Origin: Isosphaera pallida ATCC 43644
Lineage (GTDB): Bacteria; Planctomycetota; Planctomycetia; Isosphaerales; Isosphaeraceae
Reading direction: 5' to 3'
NCBI RefSeq assembly: GCF_000186345.1
Contig: NC_014962.1
Span: 4,244,450 to 4,308,449 of the forward strand
Length of the DNA: 64,000 bases
The notes below the pieces were generated by a model. The model was given only the letters and a program-made list of their open reading frames with translations. It was not told the DNA's origin and did not search any database. This document shows, piece after piece, positions 27,418-35,245 of the stretch; position 1 is the stretch's first letter, and the number at the start of each line of letters is the position of its first letter. Both the position numbers and the translations under genes were made by a program.

Positions 27418-28938
27418 ATGTCGGACCCGTATGGTCTGTCGCTGCCACCCGACACGAAAGTCGAAGTGATCATCGGCTTGGAGGTGCATGTTCAACTCCA
27501 AACCGAAAGCAAGATGTTTTCGGCCTGCGGTACCGAGTTCGGCCTGCCGCCCAACACTCAAACCGACCCGGTCAGCCTCGGTCTGCCCGGCACCCTGCCG
27601 GTCATGAACGCCAAGGCGTTCGAGCTGGCGCTCAAGACCGCCCTGGCCTTCCAAGCCGACATCGCCCGGTTTACCAAGTGGGACCGCAAAAACTATTACT
27701 ACCCCGACCTTCCCAAAAATTATCAAATCAGCCAGTACGACCTTCCCTTCTCCACCGGTGGCGCGTTGCCGATCCCGCCGGGCAAGAACGGCGGCGAGCC
27801 CCGCCACCTGCGCTTAACCCGCATCCACCTGGAGGAAGACACCGGCAAACTGACCCACGCCGCCGGCGGCTTCACCGAAGTCGATCTCAACCGCGCCGGC
27901 GTCCCGTTGCTGGAAATCGTCACCGAACCAGACCTGCGCTCCCCCGAGGAGGCGAAAGCCTGCTTGGAAGAACTCCGGCTCACGCTACGCTGCCTGGGAG
28001 TCTCCGACTGCGAAATGCAGGAGGGTAGCCTGCGTTGCGACGCCAACGTGAATCTTCATATTCATCGAGATGGACAGATTTTCAAAACACCGATTGTCGA
28101 AGTTAAGAATTTGAACAGCTTCCGATCGGTTGAGCGGGCATTGCGTTACGAGGTCAAACGCCAATATCAGGCTTGGCTTGAGACGGGCGAGGTCAAGACC
28201 GACACCAACAAGACCACGCGGGGTTGGGTCGAGGAGGAGGGGGTGACCCGCCTTCAGAGGTCCAAGGAGACCGCGGCCGACTATCGTTACTTTCCGGAGC
28301 CGGACCTAGTGCCGGTTCAGGTGGACGATGCTTGGTTGGAGCGGATCCGGCGTGGCATCGGCGAGTTGCCCACGGCGCGTCGGTTGCGGTTCGAGCGGGA
28401 GTATGGTTTGTCGGCCTACGACGCCAATGTGCTAGTGGAGCAGGGTCAGGCGGTGGGCGACTACTTCGACACGGTGGCCAAACTCACCGGCGACCCCAAG
28501 CTCGCGGGCAACTGGGTGCAGCAGGACGTGCTGCGGGTCGTCAAGGAGCAGGGCCGCGACCTAAGCGACTTTCCGGTGGCCCCCGAGGTGCTGGCCGATC
28601 TGATCAACCGCATCAAAGCTGGCCAGCTTAACACCAATCAAGGCCGCGAAGTGTTCGCCCAACTGGTCGAAGGCGGCCACGGTGACCTGGACGCGGTGAT
28701 CCAGGCCGGCGGTTACGTCATGGTCTCCGACCGCGACGCTATCGTTGAGGCGGCCAAGGCGGCGCTGGAGTCCAACGCCAAGGCTCTGGCCGACCTGAAA
28801 AACGGCAAGAAGAAGCCGGACGCGGTCAAGGGCTTCCTACGTGGCCAGATTATGAAGCAGACCGGCGGCAAGGCCAACCCCGCCCTGGTGGGCGAGGTTC
28901 TGGATGAACTGCTTGCTCGGATCGAATCGGCCTCGTAA
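27418..28938 (+). CDS. gatB: Asp/Glu-tRNA amidotransferase subunit B
   Basis: 506 residues, slightly longer than the usual 475-490. tRNA-binding subunit that activates the carboxylate with ATP and amidates it. Visible family sequences are EVIIGLEVHVQLQT, MFSACGTEFG, LGLPGTLPVMN, YPDLPKNYQISQYD, LTRIHLEEDTGKL, DLNRAGVPLLEIVTEPD, QEGSLRCDANVN and VEVKNLNSFRSVERAL, followed by the C-terminal YqeY-like domain. ATG at 27418 preceded by GAAAGG; an upstream in-frame start at 27382 is less likely. A markedly AT-rich patch inside the gene at about 28045-28110 encodes the catalytic NVNLHIHRDG region. Confidence 0.96.
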   Translation: MSDPYGLSLPPDTKVEVIIGLEVHVQLQTESKMFSACGTEFGLPPNTQTDPVSLGLPGTLPVMNAKAFELALKTALAFQADIARFTKWDRKNYYYPDLPKNYQISQYDLPFSTGGALPIPPGKNGGEPRHLRLTRIHLEEDTGKLTHAAGGFTEVDLNRAGVPLLEIVTEPDLRSPEEAKACLEELRLTLRCLGVSDCEMQEGSLRCDANVNLHIHRDGQIFKTPIVEVKNLNSFRSVERALRYEVKRQYQAWLETGEVKTDTNKTTRGWVEEEGVTRLQRSKETAADYRYFPEPDLVPVQVDDAWLERIRRGIGELPTARRLRFEREYGLSAYDANVLVEQGQAVGDYFDTVAKLTGDPKLAGNWVQQDVLRVVKEQGRDLSDFPVAPEVLADLINRIKAGQLNTNQGREVFAQLVEGGHGDLDAVIQAGGYVMVSDRDAIVEAAKAALESNAKALADLKNGKKKPDAVKGFLRGQIMKQTGGKANPALVGEVLDELLARIESAS

Positions 28939-29011
28939 CCCCCATGTTTGTCCAACTTGGCCGCATGGAACCCGATCGGAATGATCCGACCCGTTTCGTC
29001 AGGATGCGACA

Positions 29012-29260
29012 ATGCTTCGCCAACCCGAACTGGTCGATTATCTGGTGATCTTGGTCATTTTGGGGATCGCGGTGATCTCCTCGGTGATCCACCGCTACCT
29101 CACCTTCGTTAAACCCACCAAGATGGGTTCGCCATCAGTCCCCGCCAACTCCGACCCACCCGCCGACGTGTCTGGTGGGGAGGCGTCTCCCTCGTTGGAG
29201 ACGTCCGCGTCCCCATCCGATTGCGCCTCTGCTTCTTCACAGTCTCAGCCCCGGGGATGA
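29012..29260 (+). CDS. Small single-pass membrane protein
   Basis: 82 residues. One hydrophobic helix at residues 9-26 (DYLVILVILGIAVISSVIH), then a short basic loop and a Ser/Pro-rich polar tail, probably disordered. AGGA is about 8 bases before the ATG, and codon use is GC-rich like the neighbours. It starts 73 bases after gatB and its tail overlaps the end of the convergent recombinase gene by 16 bases. Function unknown. Confidence 0.55.
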   Translation: MLRQPELVDYLVILVILGIAVISSVIHRYLTFVKPTKMGSPSVPANSDPPADVSGGEASPSLETSASPSDCASASSQSQPRG

Positions 29261-30222
29261 AACTTGGCGTGGACCTCAAGCAGGCGGGAAACTTCGACAC
29301 GGGTGTAAATCTGCGTGGTCGAGATGGAGGCATGGCCTAGGAGTTCCTGAACGGCCCGCAGGTCGGCCCCGCCGGCTAAAAGGTGGGTGGCGAATGAGTG
29401 CCGCAGGGTGTGCGGCGACACCGTGGCGGACAAACCCGCCAACCGCGCCGAGGCTTTCACGATCCGCCAAATCGACCCCCGGTCCAACGGACGCCCGGTG
29501 CGCGAGACGAACACAGCGACGACCTGGGGCCGACGTTGGACCCGACGCGGACGTTCCTCCAACCAGCGTCTCAAAGCCCTCTGAGCCGGTTGTCCCAGTG
29601 GCACGATCCGCTCCCGATCCCCCTTGCCCACCACCCGGGCCGATGCGCTGTCTAGATCGAGGTCGCGGATGGTCAAGCCGGCCACTTCGGAGACCCGGCA
29701 GCCGGTGGCGTAAAGCGTCTCCAAAATCGCCCGGTCCCGTCGCCCCTTCCACCCCCACTCCGCGGGTGCCTCGAGCAACTGTGAGACCGCCTGGGGTCCG
29801 ATCACCGTCGGCAACCGCTCCCACAACGAGGGGGCCGTCACCAGTTCGACCCGATTTTCGGAGAGTCGCCCCTCGATCGCCAGATAACGAAAGAAGGAGG
29901 AAAGGCTGGAAAGATGGCGGCAGACGGTCGCGGGAGCCAAACCCAGACCGTGCAAATAATCCACGTATGCCTCCAAGTCGCCGACCTGAAGGGCTGCAAT
30001 CGGCCGGGGCACGGCCTCGCGAGCAGCCCTCCAGCGGGTGAACTTGACCAGATCGCCGCGGTAGGCCGCCAGGGTGCCGGGCGAAAGCCGGCATTCGGTC
30101 ATCAAGTAATGAAGAAACCCACCAATCCATTGAGTTCCATCGGGAGCCCGCCGCGCGGGCAGCGACCGGGCCGGAGGGATGGGCGGGTTGGAGCGAAGAG
30201 GGGGTGGGGTGGTTGGGTTCAT
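29245..30222 (-). CDS. Tyrosine recombinase, XerC/XerD type
   Basis: 325 residues with an N-terminal SAM-like DNA-binding domain and a catalytic domain. Active-site residues are Arg176 (TGCRVSEV), Lys200 (VVGKGDRERI), His271-x-x-Arg274 (HTLRHSFATHL), His297 (LGHASI) and the nucleophile Tyr306 (TQIYTRV). This is the pattern of XerC/XerD, which resolve chromosome dimers at dif sites. Whether it is XerC, XerD or a stand-alone Xer cannot be told here. It starts inside the stop of the upstream CNNM-type gene (ATGA overlap), so the two are translationally coupled. No integrase partner, att site or mobile cargo was seen, which favours a housekeeping role. Confidence 0.93.
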   Translation of the reverse strand: MNPTTPPPLRSNPPIPPARSLPARRAPDGTQWIGGFLHYLMTECRLSPGTLAAYRGDLVKFTRWRAAREAVPRPIAALQVGDLEAYVDYLHGLGLAPATVCRHLSSLSSFFRYLAIEGRLSENRVELVTAPSLWERLPTVIGPQAVSQLLEAPAEWGWKGRRDRAILETLYATGCRVSEVAGLTIRDLDLDSASARVVGKGDRERIVPLGQPAQRALRRWLEERPRRVQRRPQVVAVFVSRTGRPLDRGSIWRIVKASARLAGLSATVSPHTLRHSFATHLLAGGADLRAVQELLGHASISTTQIYTRVEVSRLLEVHAKFHPRG

Positions 30223-31640
30223 GGCGACGAGCCTGGATCGGTGGAGAGCGGAGGGTTCGGCGCGGGTGGTGCGGAGGAGTCCTCGTTGGAAATCGGCGTG
30301 GGTGGGCGGGAAATCGACTGGACCAGGATGCGGTCCAACCGCGCGCCGTCGGTGTCGACCACCTCGAAGCGGAAGCCCCGCCAGACGAACGATTCGCCAA
30401 TCTTGGGGATGTAGCCAAATCGAGTGATGACGAAGCCGGCCAGGGTCTGATACTCGCCCCGGTCCTCGTCGGGCAGTGAGCCGACCTCCAGCACCTCTTT
30501 GAGTTCGTCGATGGAGAGCATAGCGTCCAGCAACAGGGAACCATCCTCGCGGCGGACCACATCCTCTTCAAAGGACTCCCCCTCGTCGGGCAGGTCGCCG
30601 ACGATCGCCTCCAGCACGTCGGTCAGGGTTGCCAAGCCACGCACCCCGCCGAACTCGTCGATGACGATAGCCAGATGGTTACCCGGCTCGCGGAACCGAT
30701 CTAAAAGCTGGCGGGTGGTCAGCGTGTCGGGCACCAACATGGGAATTTGAACCAATCCGCGTAGGTCAACCCGTTCACCCCGAAGGCTGCGCACCAGCAG
30801 CGATTTGACATGAACCACCCCCACCAGGTTGTCCAAAAAATCCTCGCAAACCGGGAACCGCGAGTGCGGCGAGGACTGGAGTTTGTTGGCCAGTTCCTCA
30901 GGCGAGTCGTTGACGTCCAGCCAAACCACGTCCACCCGCGGCGTCATCACCACGCTGACGCGACGATCGCCCAGTTTGAGCAATCGTTCCAACATATCTT
31001 GATCGGAGGGATCGAGCAGACCAGCCTTGACGCCACTTTCCAGCACGTCAGCGATCTCCTCGTGGGTGACGGCGGGCGAGGGGGCTATTGGCAACGACAG
31101 GCGGTTGAGCAAGGCAACGCCCAGTTGGTCGAGCCAAAACGGCAGCCAGCCCAGCAGGGGACGCAACGGACGAAGCGCCCAGGCCAGCGCCACGATGACT
31201 CGTTCCGGGCAGCGTTCGGCCAAACGACCAGGCAACAGGTGGCCCAGCCAGAAGATCAGCAGGCCAAGGGTCACCGCCACCGAGACTCCGGCCAGCCACG
31301 CGGTCGTAGGGTCGTCGATCCAGGAAGGAGGGTTGAGGGCCACCCACACGCCCAGGGTCAACAGAACCGCTACCTCCAAGACCGTCACCAGCAGACGGGC
31401 GGTCAGCAGGGTCGGCTCCGAGTTGTCAATCAGGTCCAAGATGAACCGGATCGACCCTTCGGAACGCGCCGGGGTGAGGGAGGGCGTCGCACTCGAGCCG
31501 CCTGGATCGACCTCATCACGCGTCTCCAGATGATGCTGCATCCGGGCGCGGGTGACCGACACCAACGCCACCTCGACGGCGGTGAAACCAGCATGAAGCA
31601 GAATCACCAACCCCACCAGACCAACGGCCAGGATCGTCAC
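30219..31640 (-). CDS. CNNM/CorC-family membrane protein with CBS domains (hemolysin-related)
   Basis: 473 residues from the GTG at 31640. A TTG at 31649 would sit too close to the GGGGAG site, while the GTG lies about 11 bases downstream of it. An N-terminal DUF21-type membrane domain has several hydrophobic helices (residues 1-190). Two CBS domains follow (VVMTPRVDVVWLDV through ATLTDVLEAIVG). The C-terminal CorC/HlyC domain contains LAGFVITRFGYIPKIGESF. The family is tied to magnesium or cobalt efflux and to membrane repair; the old name hemolysin is misleading. It overlaps xer by 4 bases and lies 126 bases after the DUF3365 gene, probably the same transcription unit. Confidence 0.9.
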   Translation of the reverse strand: MTILAVGLVGLVILLHAGFTAVEVALVSVTRARMQHHLETRDEVDPGGSSATPSLTPARSEGSIRFILDLIDNSEPTLLTARLLVTVLEVAVLLTLGVWVALNPPSWIDDPTTAWLAGVSVAVTLGLLIFWLGHLLPGRLAERCPERVIVALAWALRPLRPLLGWLPFWLDQLGVALLNRLSLPIAPSPAVTHEEIADVLESGVKAGLLDPSDQDMLERLLKLGDRRVSVVMTPRVDVVWLDVNDSPEELANKLQSSPHSRFPVCEDFLDNLVGVVHVKSLLVRSLRGERVDLRGLVQIPMLVPDTLTTRQLLDRFREPGNHLAIVIDEFGGVRGLATLTDVLEAIVGDLPDEGESFEEDVVRREDGSLLLDAMLSIDELKEVLEVGSLPDEDRGEYQTLAGFVITRFGYIPKIGESFVWRGFRFEVVDTDGARLDRILVQSISRPPTPISNEDSSAPPAPNPPLSTDPGSSP

Positions 31641-31766
31641 GCTCGCCAAGGCTCCCCGGACGCTCTCGCTCCCCGCGACCGATGGAACCGTGGGCGGATC
31701 CCCCTTCGCTTTCCGGCGGCGCGGTCTCCCTTCACACCACGGATTCCCCTCTTAAGTCTAGCAGAT

Positions 31767-32543
31767 TCATCCCTTATCGGTCGCCGCCGTGCCCCGCTTT
31801 GGCGCGGACGAACCAGGTGGCGCAGAGCCGGGTGGGGTCGCCTCGACCCAAAACCAACCCCGCAGATCCCCTTCCGCGAACCCAACCGCCCGATCGGCGG
31901 GATAGCTCCGGCCCAGAGCGGAACGGACCTCCTCGCCCAGCGACTCGACGGGGCCGTGACAGGTCAGGCAAGTGGCTTGCAGACGGATCGGCCACAGACC
32001 CCGGATCGTCCCGACGTTGTTGACCGACACCCAAGGGGTTTCAGGGGGAGTGGTGGCCAGCACCGTCTTGGCCCAGTGTGGCGGCGCGTTGGCAGGGTTG
32101 CGCAGTTTCAACGCGGTGCGGCCAATCAAAACGCCGGTCTCGTCGGCCACTTGGCGGGCAATCGTCGGTGCGTCGGTCTGACACACAGCGATCGCCCCAG
32201 CAGGACCTTCCTGGGCAATGGCTTCCTGAACGCGGCTCAACAGCCGACCCGCCAATTGGTCGCGGGCCGCGGCCGCCCGTTCCCAAGAGGCCAGCGCCGG
32301 TCCAGCCAACTCCTGAACCGGCACGGTTTTCCACGACTCCTCCTCCTTGCCCTGGACGGCCGCCTGGGAAGCGGACAAAAAGGAGGGGTCCGACGAACGA
32401 GAGATGGTCGAGTCGCCGCAGCCCGCCAACGCCAGCCCAACCGCCACCAGAGCCGGGAACCAACCCGACCGCTGGGATGGAGAAAGGTCCAATCCCCTAG
32501 CGTGGTGGCGGGTCGTCACGAGGTGGTCGAAGTCACCGCGCAT
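31767..32543 (-). CDS. DUF3365 (Tll0287-like) haem-binding lipoprotein
   Basis: 258 residues. Signal segment with lipobox LALAGC (Cys42), so likely a lipoprotein. The mature part matches the DUF3365/Tll0287-like sensor fold: AVCQTDAPTIARQVADETG, LKLRNPANAPPHWA, then a CLTCH haem c-type motif near residue 203 (QATCLTCHGP), and GDLRGWFWVEA at the end. Tll0287 from a cyanobacterium is a haem protein, and this domain is common in sensor kinases and as free periplasmic proteins. ATG at 32543 with GGAG upstream. It overlaps the upstream rhodanese gene by 28 bases, so the two are probably translated together. Likely a periplasmic haem-based redox or gas sensor. Confidence 0.82.
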   Translation of the reverse strand: MRGDFDHLVTTRHHARGLDLSPSQRSGWFPALVAVGLALAGCGDSTISRSSDPSFLSASQAAVQGKEEESWKTVPVQELAGPALASWERAAAARDQLAGRLLSRVQEAIAQEGPAGAIAVCQTDAPTIARQVADETGVLIGRTALKLRNPANAPPHWAKTVLATTPPETPWVSVNNVGTIRGLWPIRLQATCLTCHGPVESLGEEVRSALGRSYPADRAVGFAEGDLRGWFWVEATPPGSAPPGSSAPKRGTAATDKG

Positions 32544-33100
32544 GAAGAGGACTCCAGGTTGGAGGTGGTTCGGGTTTGGTTCCAAGGCATTCGGGACAAC
32601 GTCATCGCCAGCGGACAAATATTCGTGACGCCCGCGAAGACCAAACCGGCCCCCCCCGCGGCCGCCAACCAAGCAAATACCGGATTCACCAACGCGCCCA
32701 GAGCGCCGCACACCGCGATGAATCCTCCAATCACGATGCGAACCTGGCGATCCAGCGGGAGAACCTTGGAGCCTCCACGAACCACGGGCAACCCCGCAGC
32801 CTCCCAGGCTAGCGTGCCACCCGTTACGTTGACGACCGGCCCCAACCCCGCCGCCTCGAACTGGCTACACGCCTTAGCCGATCGTCCACCCGACTGGCAA
32901 ATGATGTAAAGCGGATCGTCCGGACCGCCCTGACGCTCCCCCCAAACCCGAGCCGGATCCAGGGTCGCCAGCGGCACCAACCGCGCTCCCTCGGCGTGGA
33001 CCGACTCATACTCGCCGGGAGTCCTCACGTCAATCAGGTCGATGATCCGGCCCGATCGCTTCAAACCTATCAACTCGTCCGGTGTGATTGTTCCGGGCAT
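32516..33100 (-). CDS. Rhodanese-like protein with DUF2892 membrane tail
   Basis: 194 residues. Residues 1-115 form a rhodanese domain with LIDVRTPGEYES and the active-site loop CQSGGRS (Cys68), able to carry sulfane sulfur. Two helices follow (VRIVIGGFIAVCGALGALV and VFAWLAAAGGAGLVFAGV) ending in the DUF2892 motif NICPLAMTLSRMPWN. The pair resembles YgaP of E. coli, an inner-membrane rhodanese. A strong GGAAGGAG lies before the ATG at 33100; an upstream ATG gives an untypical N-terminus. It is followed, with a 28-base overlap, by the haem lipoprotein gene, suggesting linked sulfur and redox functions. That link is inference. Confidence 0.88.
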   Translation of the reverse strand: MPGTITPDELIGLKRSGRIIDLIDVRTPGEYESVHAEGARLVPLATLDPARVWGERQGGPDDPLYIICQSGGRSAKACSQFEAAGLGPVVNVTGGTLAWEAAGLPVVRGGSKVLPLDRQVRIVIGGFIAVCGALGALVNPVFAWLAAAGGAGLVFAGVTNICPLAMTLSRMPWNQTRTTSNLESSSCAVTSTTS

Positions 33101-33458
33101 GATTGCGACTCCTTCCATCCAAGTTTCAGCCACCACCCCGCCGAAGGAAAACAGGCATGTGTCGGGTCGTCATCTCGCGTCCACCAGAACCTGCCCGCCA
33201 AGTATCCAAACGCCCGCGATTGAGGTCAAGCCGACCCAACCCGATTCCCAATTGCCATGTGGGAAGTCCTCCCACCATCCTCATCAAGACAGCTTGCGCA
33301 ATTCGCAAAATCCACGCAACCTGTTGCGGTCGCATGATGGCAGGTTATTCTTGAGGGAGGCTGAGCTGGTGGGTTGGTCGTCTCCACACGGCATCTTGGG
33401 ATCACCTCGCATCGCCTCGTCAACATCGAGCTTGCCCGACCAAATCAGGAGCCGCGCT
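33101..33458. other. Divergent intergenic region with small inverted repeats
   Basis: 358 bases between the rhodanese gene (minus) and the unknown gene (plus). It contains GTGGGA/TCCCAC (33259-33264 and 33270-33275, 5-base loop) and TTGCG/CGCAA (33294-33298 and 33304-33308). These could be operator-like, but they are short enough to arise by chance. Confidence 0.4.
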
Positions 33459-34160
33459 GTGAATGATTTTAGAGTCAGGGCCGTGGGTGCCAAACCGCTT
33501 GCGGATCGGTCCCACGACGAGGAGTTGGACCCACGAGCCATCGACCATCTTGGGTTGGACGCGATCACTCGGGAGCTGACCGGGGGGGTGGAGCCTCCCG
33601 ATCTGGCCAAGGTGGGAACACCCGACTTCATTTTAGACGAATCGGGGGCCAGCCGTCCGATTAAGCATGTGCCCAAGGCGGTGCTGAAGCGAATCGACGA
33701 TTCGGGTCCGGCGCTGAACGTGGTGATGGAACTGACCGCGCCGGCAGAACCAGGCTGGGTTTACTTCAAGTTGCCCGACCCGTTCGAGAATCGCCTGGAA
33801 CTGGTCGAAGTCACCGCCGCGGACGGCCGGGTGATCCCCAGAGGCGCGCGGGTTTGGACCAGCCGGGAGCGAATCGGCCAAAGTCCCCCCCGCTGGTTGA
33901 TTCACCTGCTGGACGAAAACGGACCAGGATGTTACCGGATCACCATGAGGCCGCGGCCCCCAGCTTCCCCCTCCGAGCCTCGGACTCGAACCACTCGGGT
34001 TCCACTTTGCCGAACCGTTCCCACCACCGCCACCGAAATGGCCCACCCGCTCACCCAAGGCCAAGGCTGGGAGACTCCCAGACGCCCCTCGGCCCAACCC
34101 CGAACCGAACTGGGATCGGGGCTGTTCCGCCTCTGGCACACCCAGGGGGAGGAGGATTGA
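33459..34160 (+). CDS. Hypothetical protein, 233 aa
   Basis: Starts at GTG 33459, preceded by AGGAG 8 bases upstream. The frame is open to 33042 but the upstream part is not protein-like and overlaps the divergent rhodanese gene. Residues 1-70 are acidic and polar. Residues about 75-160 read as a beta-rich domain (LNVVMELTAPAEPGWVYF, then RLELVEVTAADGRVIPRG and RWLIHLLDENGPGCYRITM), plausibly a carbohydrate-binding or Ig-like sandwich. The tail is Pro/Thr-rich. No signal peptide. No family recognised. It converges with the next gene. Confidence 0.5.
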   Translation: MNDFRVRAVGAKPLADRSHDEELDPRAIDHLGLDAITRELTGGVEPPDLAKVGTPDFILDESGASRPIKHVPKAVLKRIDDSGPALNVVMELTAPAEPGWVYFKLPDPFENRLELVEVTAADGRVIPRGARVWTSRERIGQSPPRWLIHLLDENGPGCYRITMRPRPPASPSEPRTRTTRVPLCRTVPTTATEMAHPLTQGQGWETPRRPSAQPRTELGSGLFRLWHTQGEED

Positions 34161-34237
34161 AGCCCCCCGGCTGGCCCAGCTTCTCCGCCGCCTTGCCCGC
34201 CGTCGCCGTCGGCCTCCTTGGCGAGGCGTGAAATCAA

Positions 34238-34774
34238 TCAAGCCACCAGCAGAGGCGGCGTGGGTCCCTGGGGGTCGCGGCGCTCCCACTCTCGGCGCAC
34301 CCGGGACAACCCCACCACGCACAGGTCAAACTCTTCGGACAGACGTCGGAGAATCGGGGCCTCCTCGGAAGGGAAGGTGCTGGCCATTTCATAGGACCGT
34401 TTGCCGTGAATTCGGTAATCGAGCAGGGCGTCGGCGCGGCGGGCATTTTGGAGGGCGGTAAGGGCTTCAGGAAACACCCCGGTCCAGAACAGGGTGAAGT
34501 CACCGACGTGACGCCAGCCGTCCCGCTTGTGTTCATCGGCAGGCGCAGCCTCGATTTCGGCGAGCATGGCGGCCACGCCGTCCAGACGTCGGCCCTGACG
34601 ATCCCGCATCCGCCATACCTCGCTAGAGGGGACGAACCGGATCAGCAGGTTGGAAAGGTAATCCACCAAGCCAGGGTCGGCCACTCCCAGATCGACCGCA
34701 AAGGTCTGCTCGGTCAGGCCGCGGAACAGCTTAGAAAGGGAATGGGTCTCGGCCAAGACGGGACGTGTCGTCAT
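34238..34774 (-). CDS. Conserved-looking hypothetical protein, 178 aa
   Basis: The ATG at 34774 has GGAGG 9 bases upstream; another ATG 9 bases earlier (34783) sits too near that site. The protein reads as an all-helical cytoplasmic domain: LFRGLTEQTFAVDLGVADPGLVDYLSNLLIRFV, then GVAAMLAEIEA, VGDFTLFWTGVFPEALTAL and a C-terminal LRRLSEEFDLCVVGLSRVRREW. It looks globular and well conserved in composition, but I do not recognise a family. No membrane segment, metal motif or signal peptide. Confidence 0.6.
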   Translation of the reverse strand: MTTRPVLAETHSLSKLFRGLTEQTFAVDLGVADPGLVDYLSNLLIRFVPSSEVWRMRDRQGRRLDGVAAMLAEIEAAPADEHKRDGWRHVGDFTLFWTGVFPEALTALQNARRADALLDYRIHGKRSYEMASTFPSEEAPILRRLSEEFDLCVVGLSRVRREWERRDPQGPTPPLLVA

Positions 34775-35245
34775 CGGAAACATCCTCCGGACCTGGTTCG
34801 ACAAAGAAATGGGTCGGTTGGGATGGGGACGAATCACGGTGAGCCAACCGGATCCACCGCCGACTTGAACCCAGGAAGCTGGGGGGTGGGAACAAGAACA
34901 ACCGGCTTGGATCCTCCGGACGCCGAGGTGAGGACGGCGCAACCTGGCTCATCAAACCTTCATGCAAACCTTAGACCACCACGCCGGGTCGGGCAATCCC
35001 AACTCTCGGATCGCGGGGGGATGACGACTCCCCCGCCGTTTTGAGGTTGGGGAAAGGAGAGTCCCGCTTGAGCCGGAGGCGGGCTTGAATTTGGAGCCAT
35101 TTGGGGAGATGATGAAGCAGAACGACCTCTTCAACCAAGCACCGCGACTCCAGCCGCGGAACGATTCCGCCCGATCCGCCTCGCCTCTCCACCCTGGCCC
35201 TGGCGCGGTTCGAGAACCGGCTCGGGCGCTGAAAGGATCAACTCG
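34775..35245. other. Divergent intergenic region
   Basis: 471 bases between the 178-aa gene (minus) and the metallo-beta-lactamase gene (plus). No gene or strong structure seen. GAAAGGA near 35231 is the ribosome-binding site of the right-hand gene. Confidence 0.4.

Noticed and set aside
29245-30222. Xer-type recombinase as sign of a mobile element
   Set aside because: No att sites, direct repeats or cargo genes around it; coupled to a CNNM/CorC-type gene. Better explained as a housekeeping Xer protein.
30810-32909. 699-codon open frame on the plus strand
   Set aside because: Antisense to the CNNM/CorC-type and DUF3365 genes. The translation is rich in Arg, Gln and His and lacks protein-like motifs.
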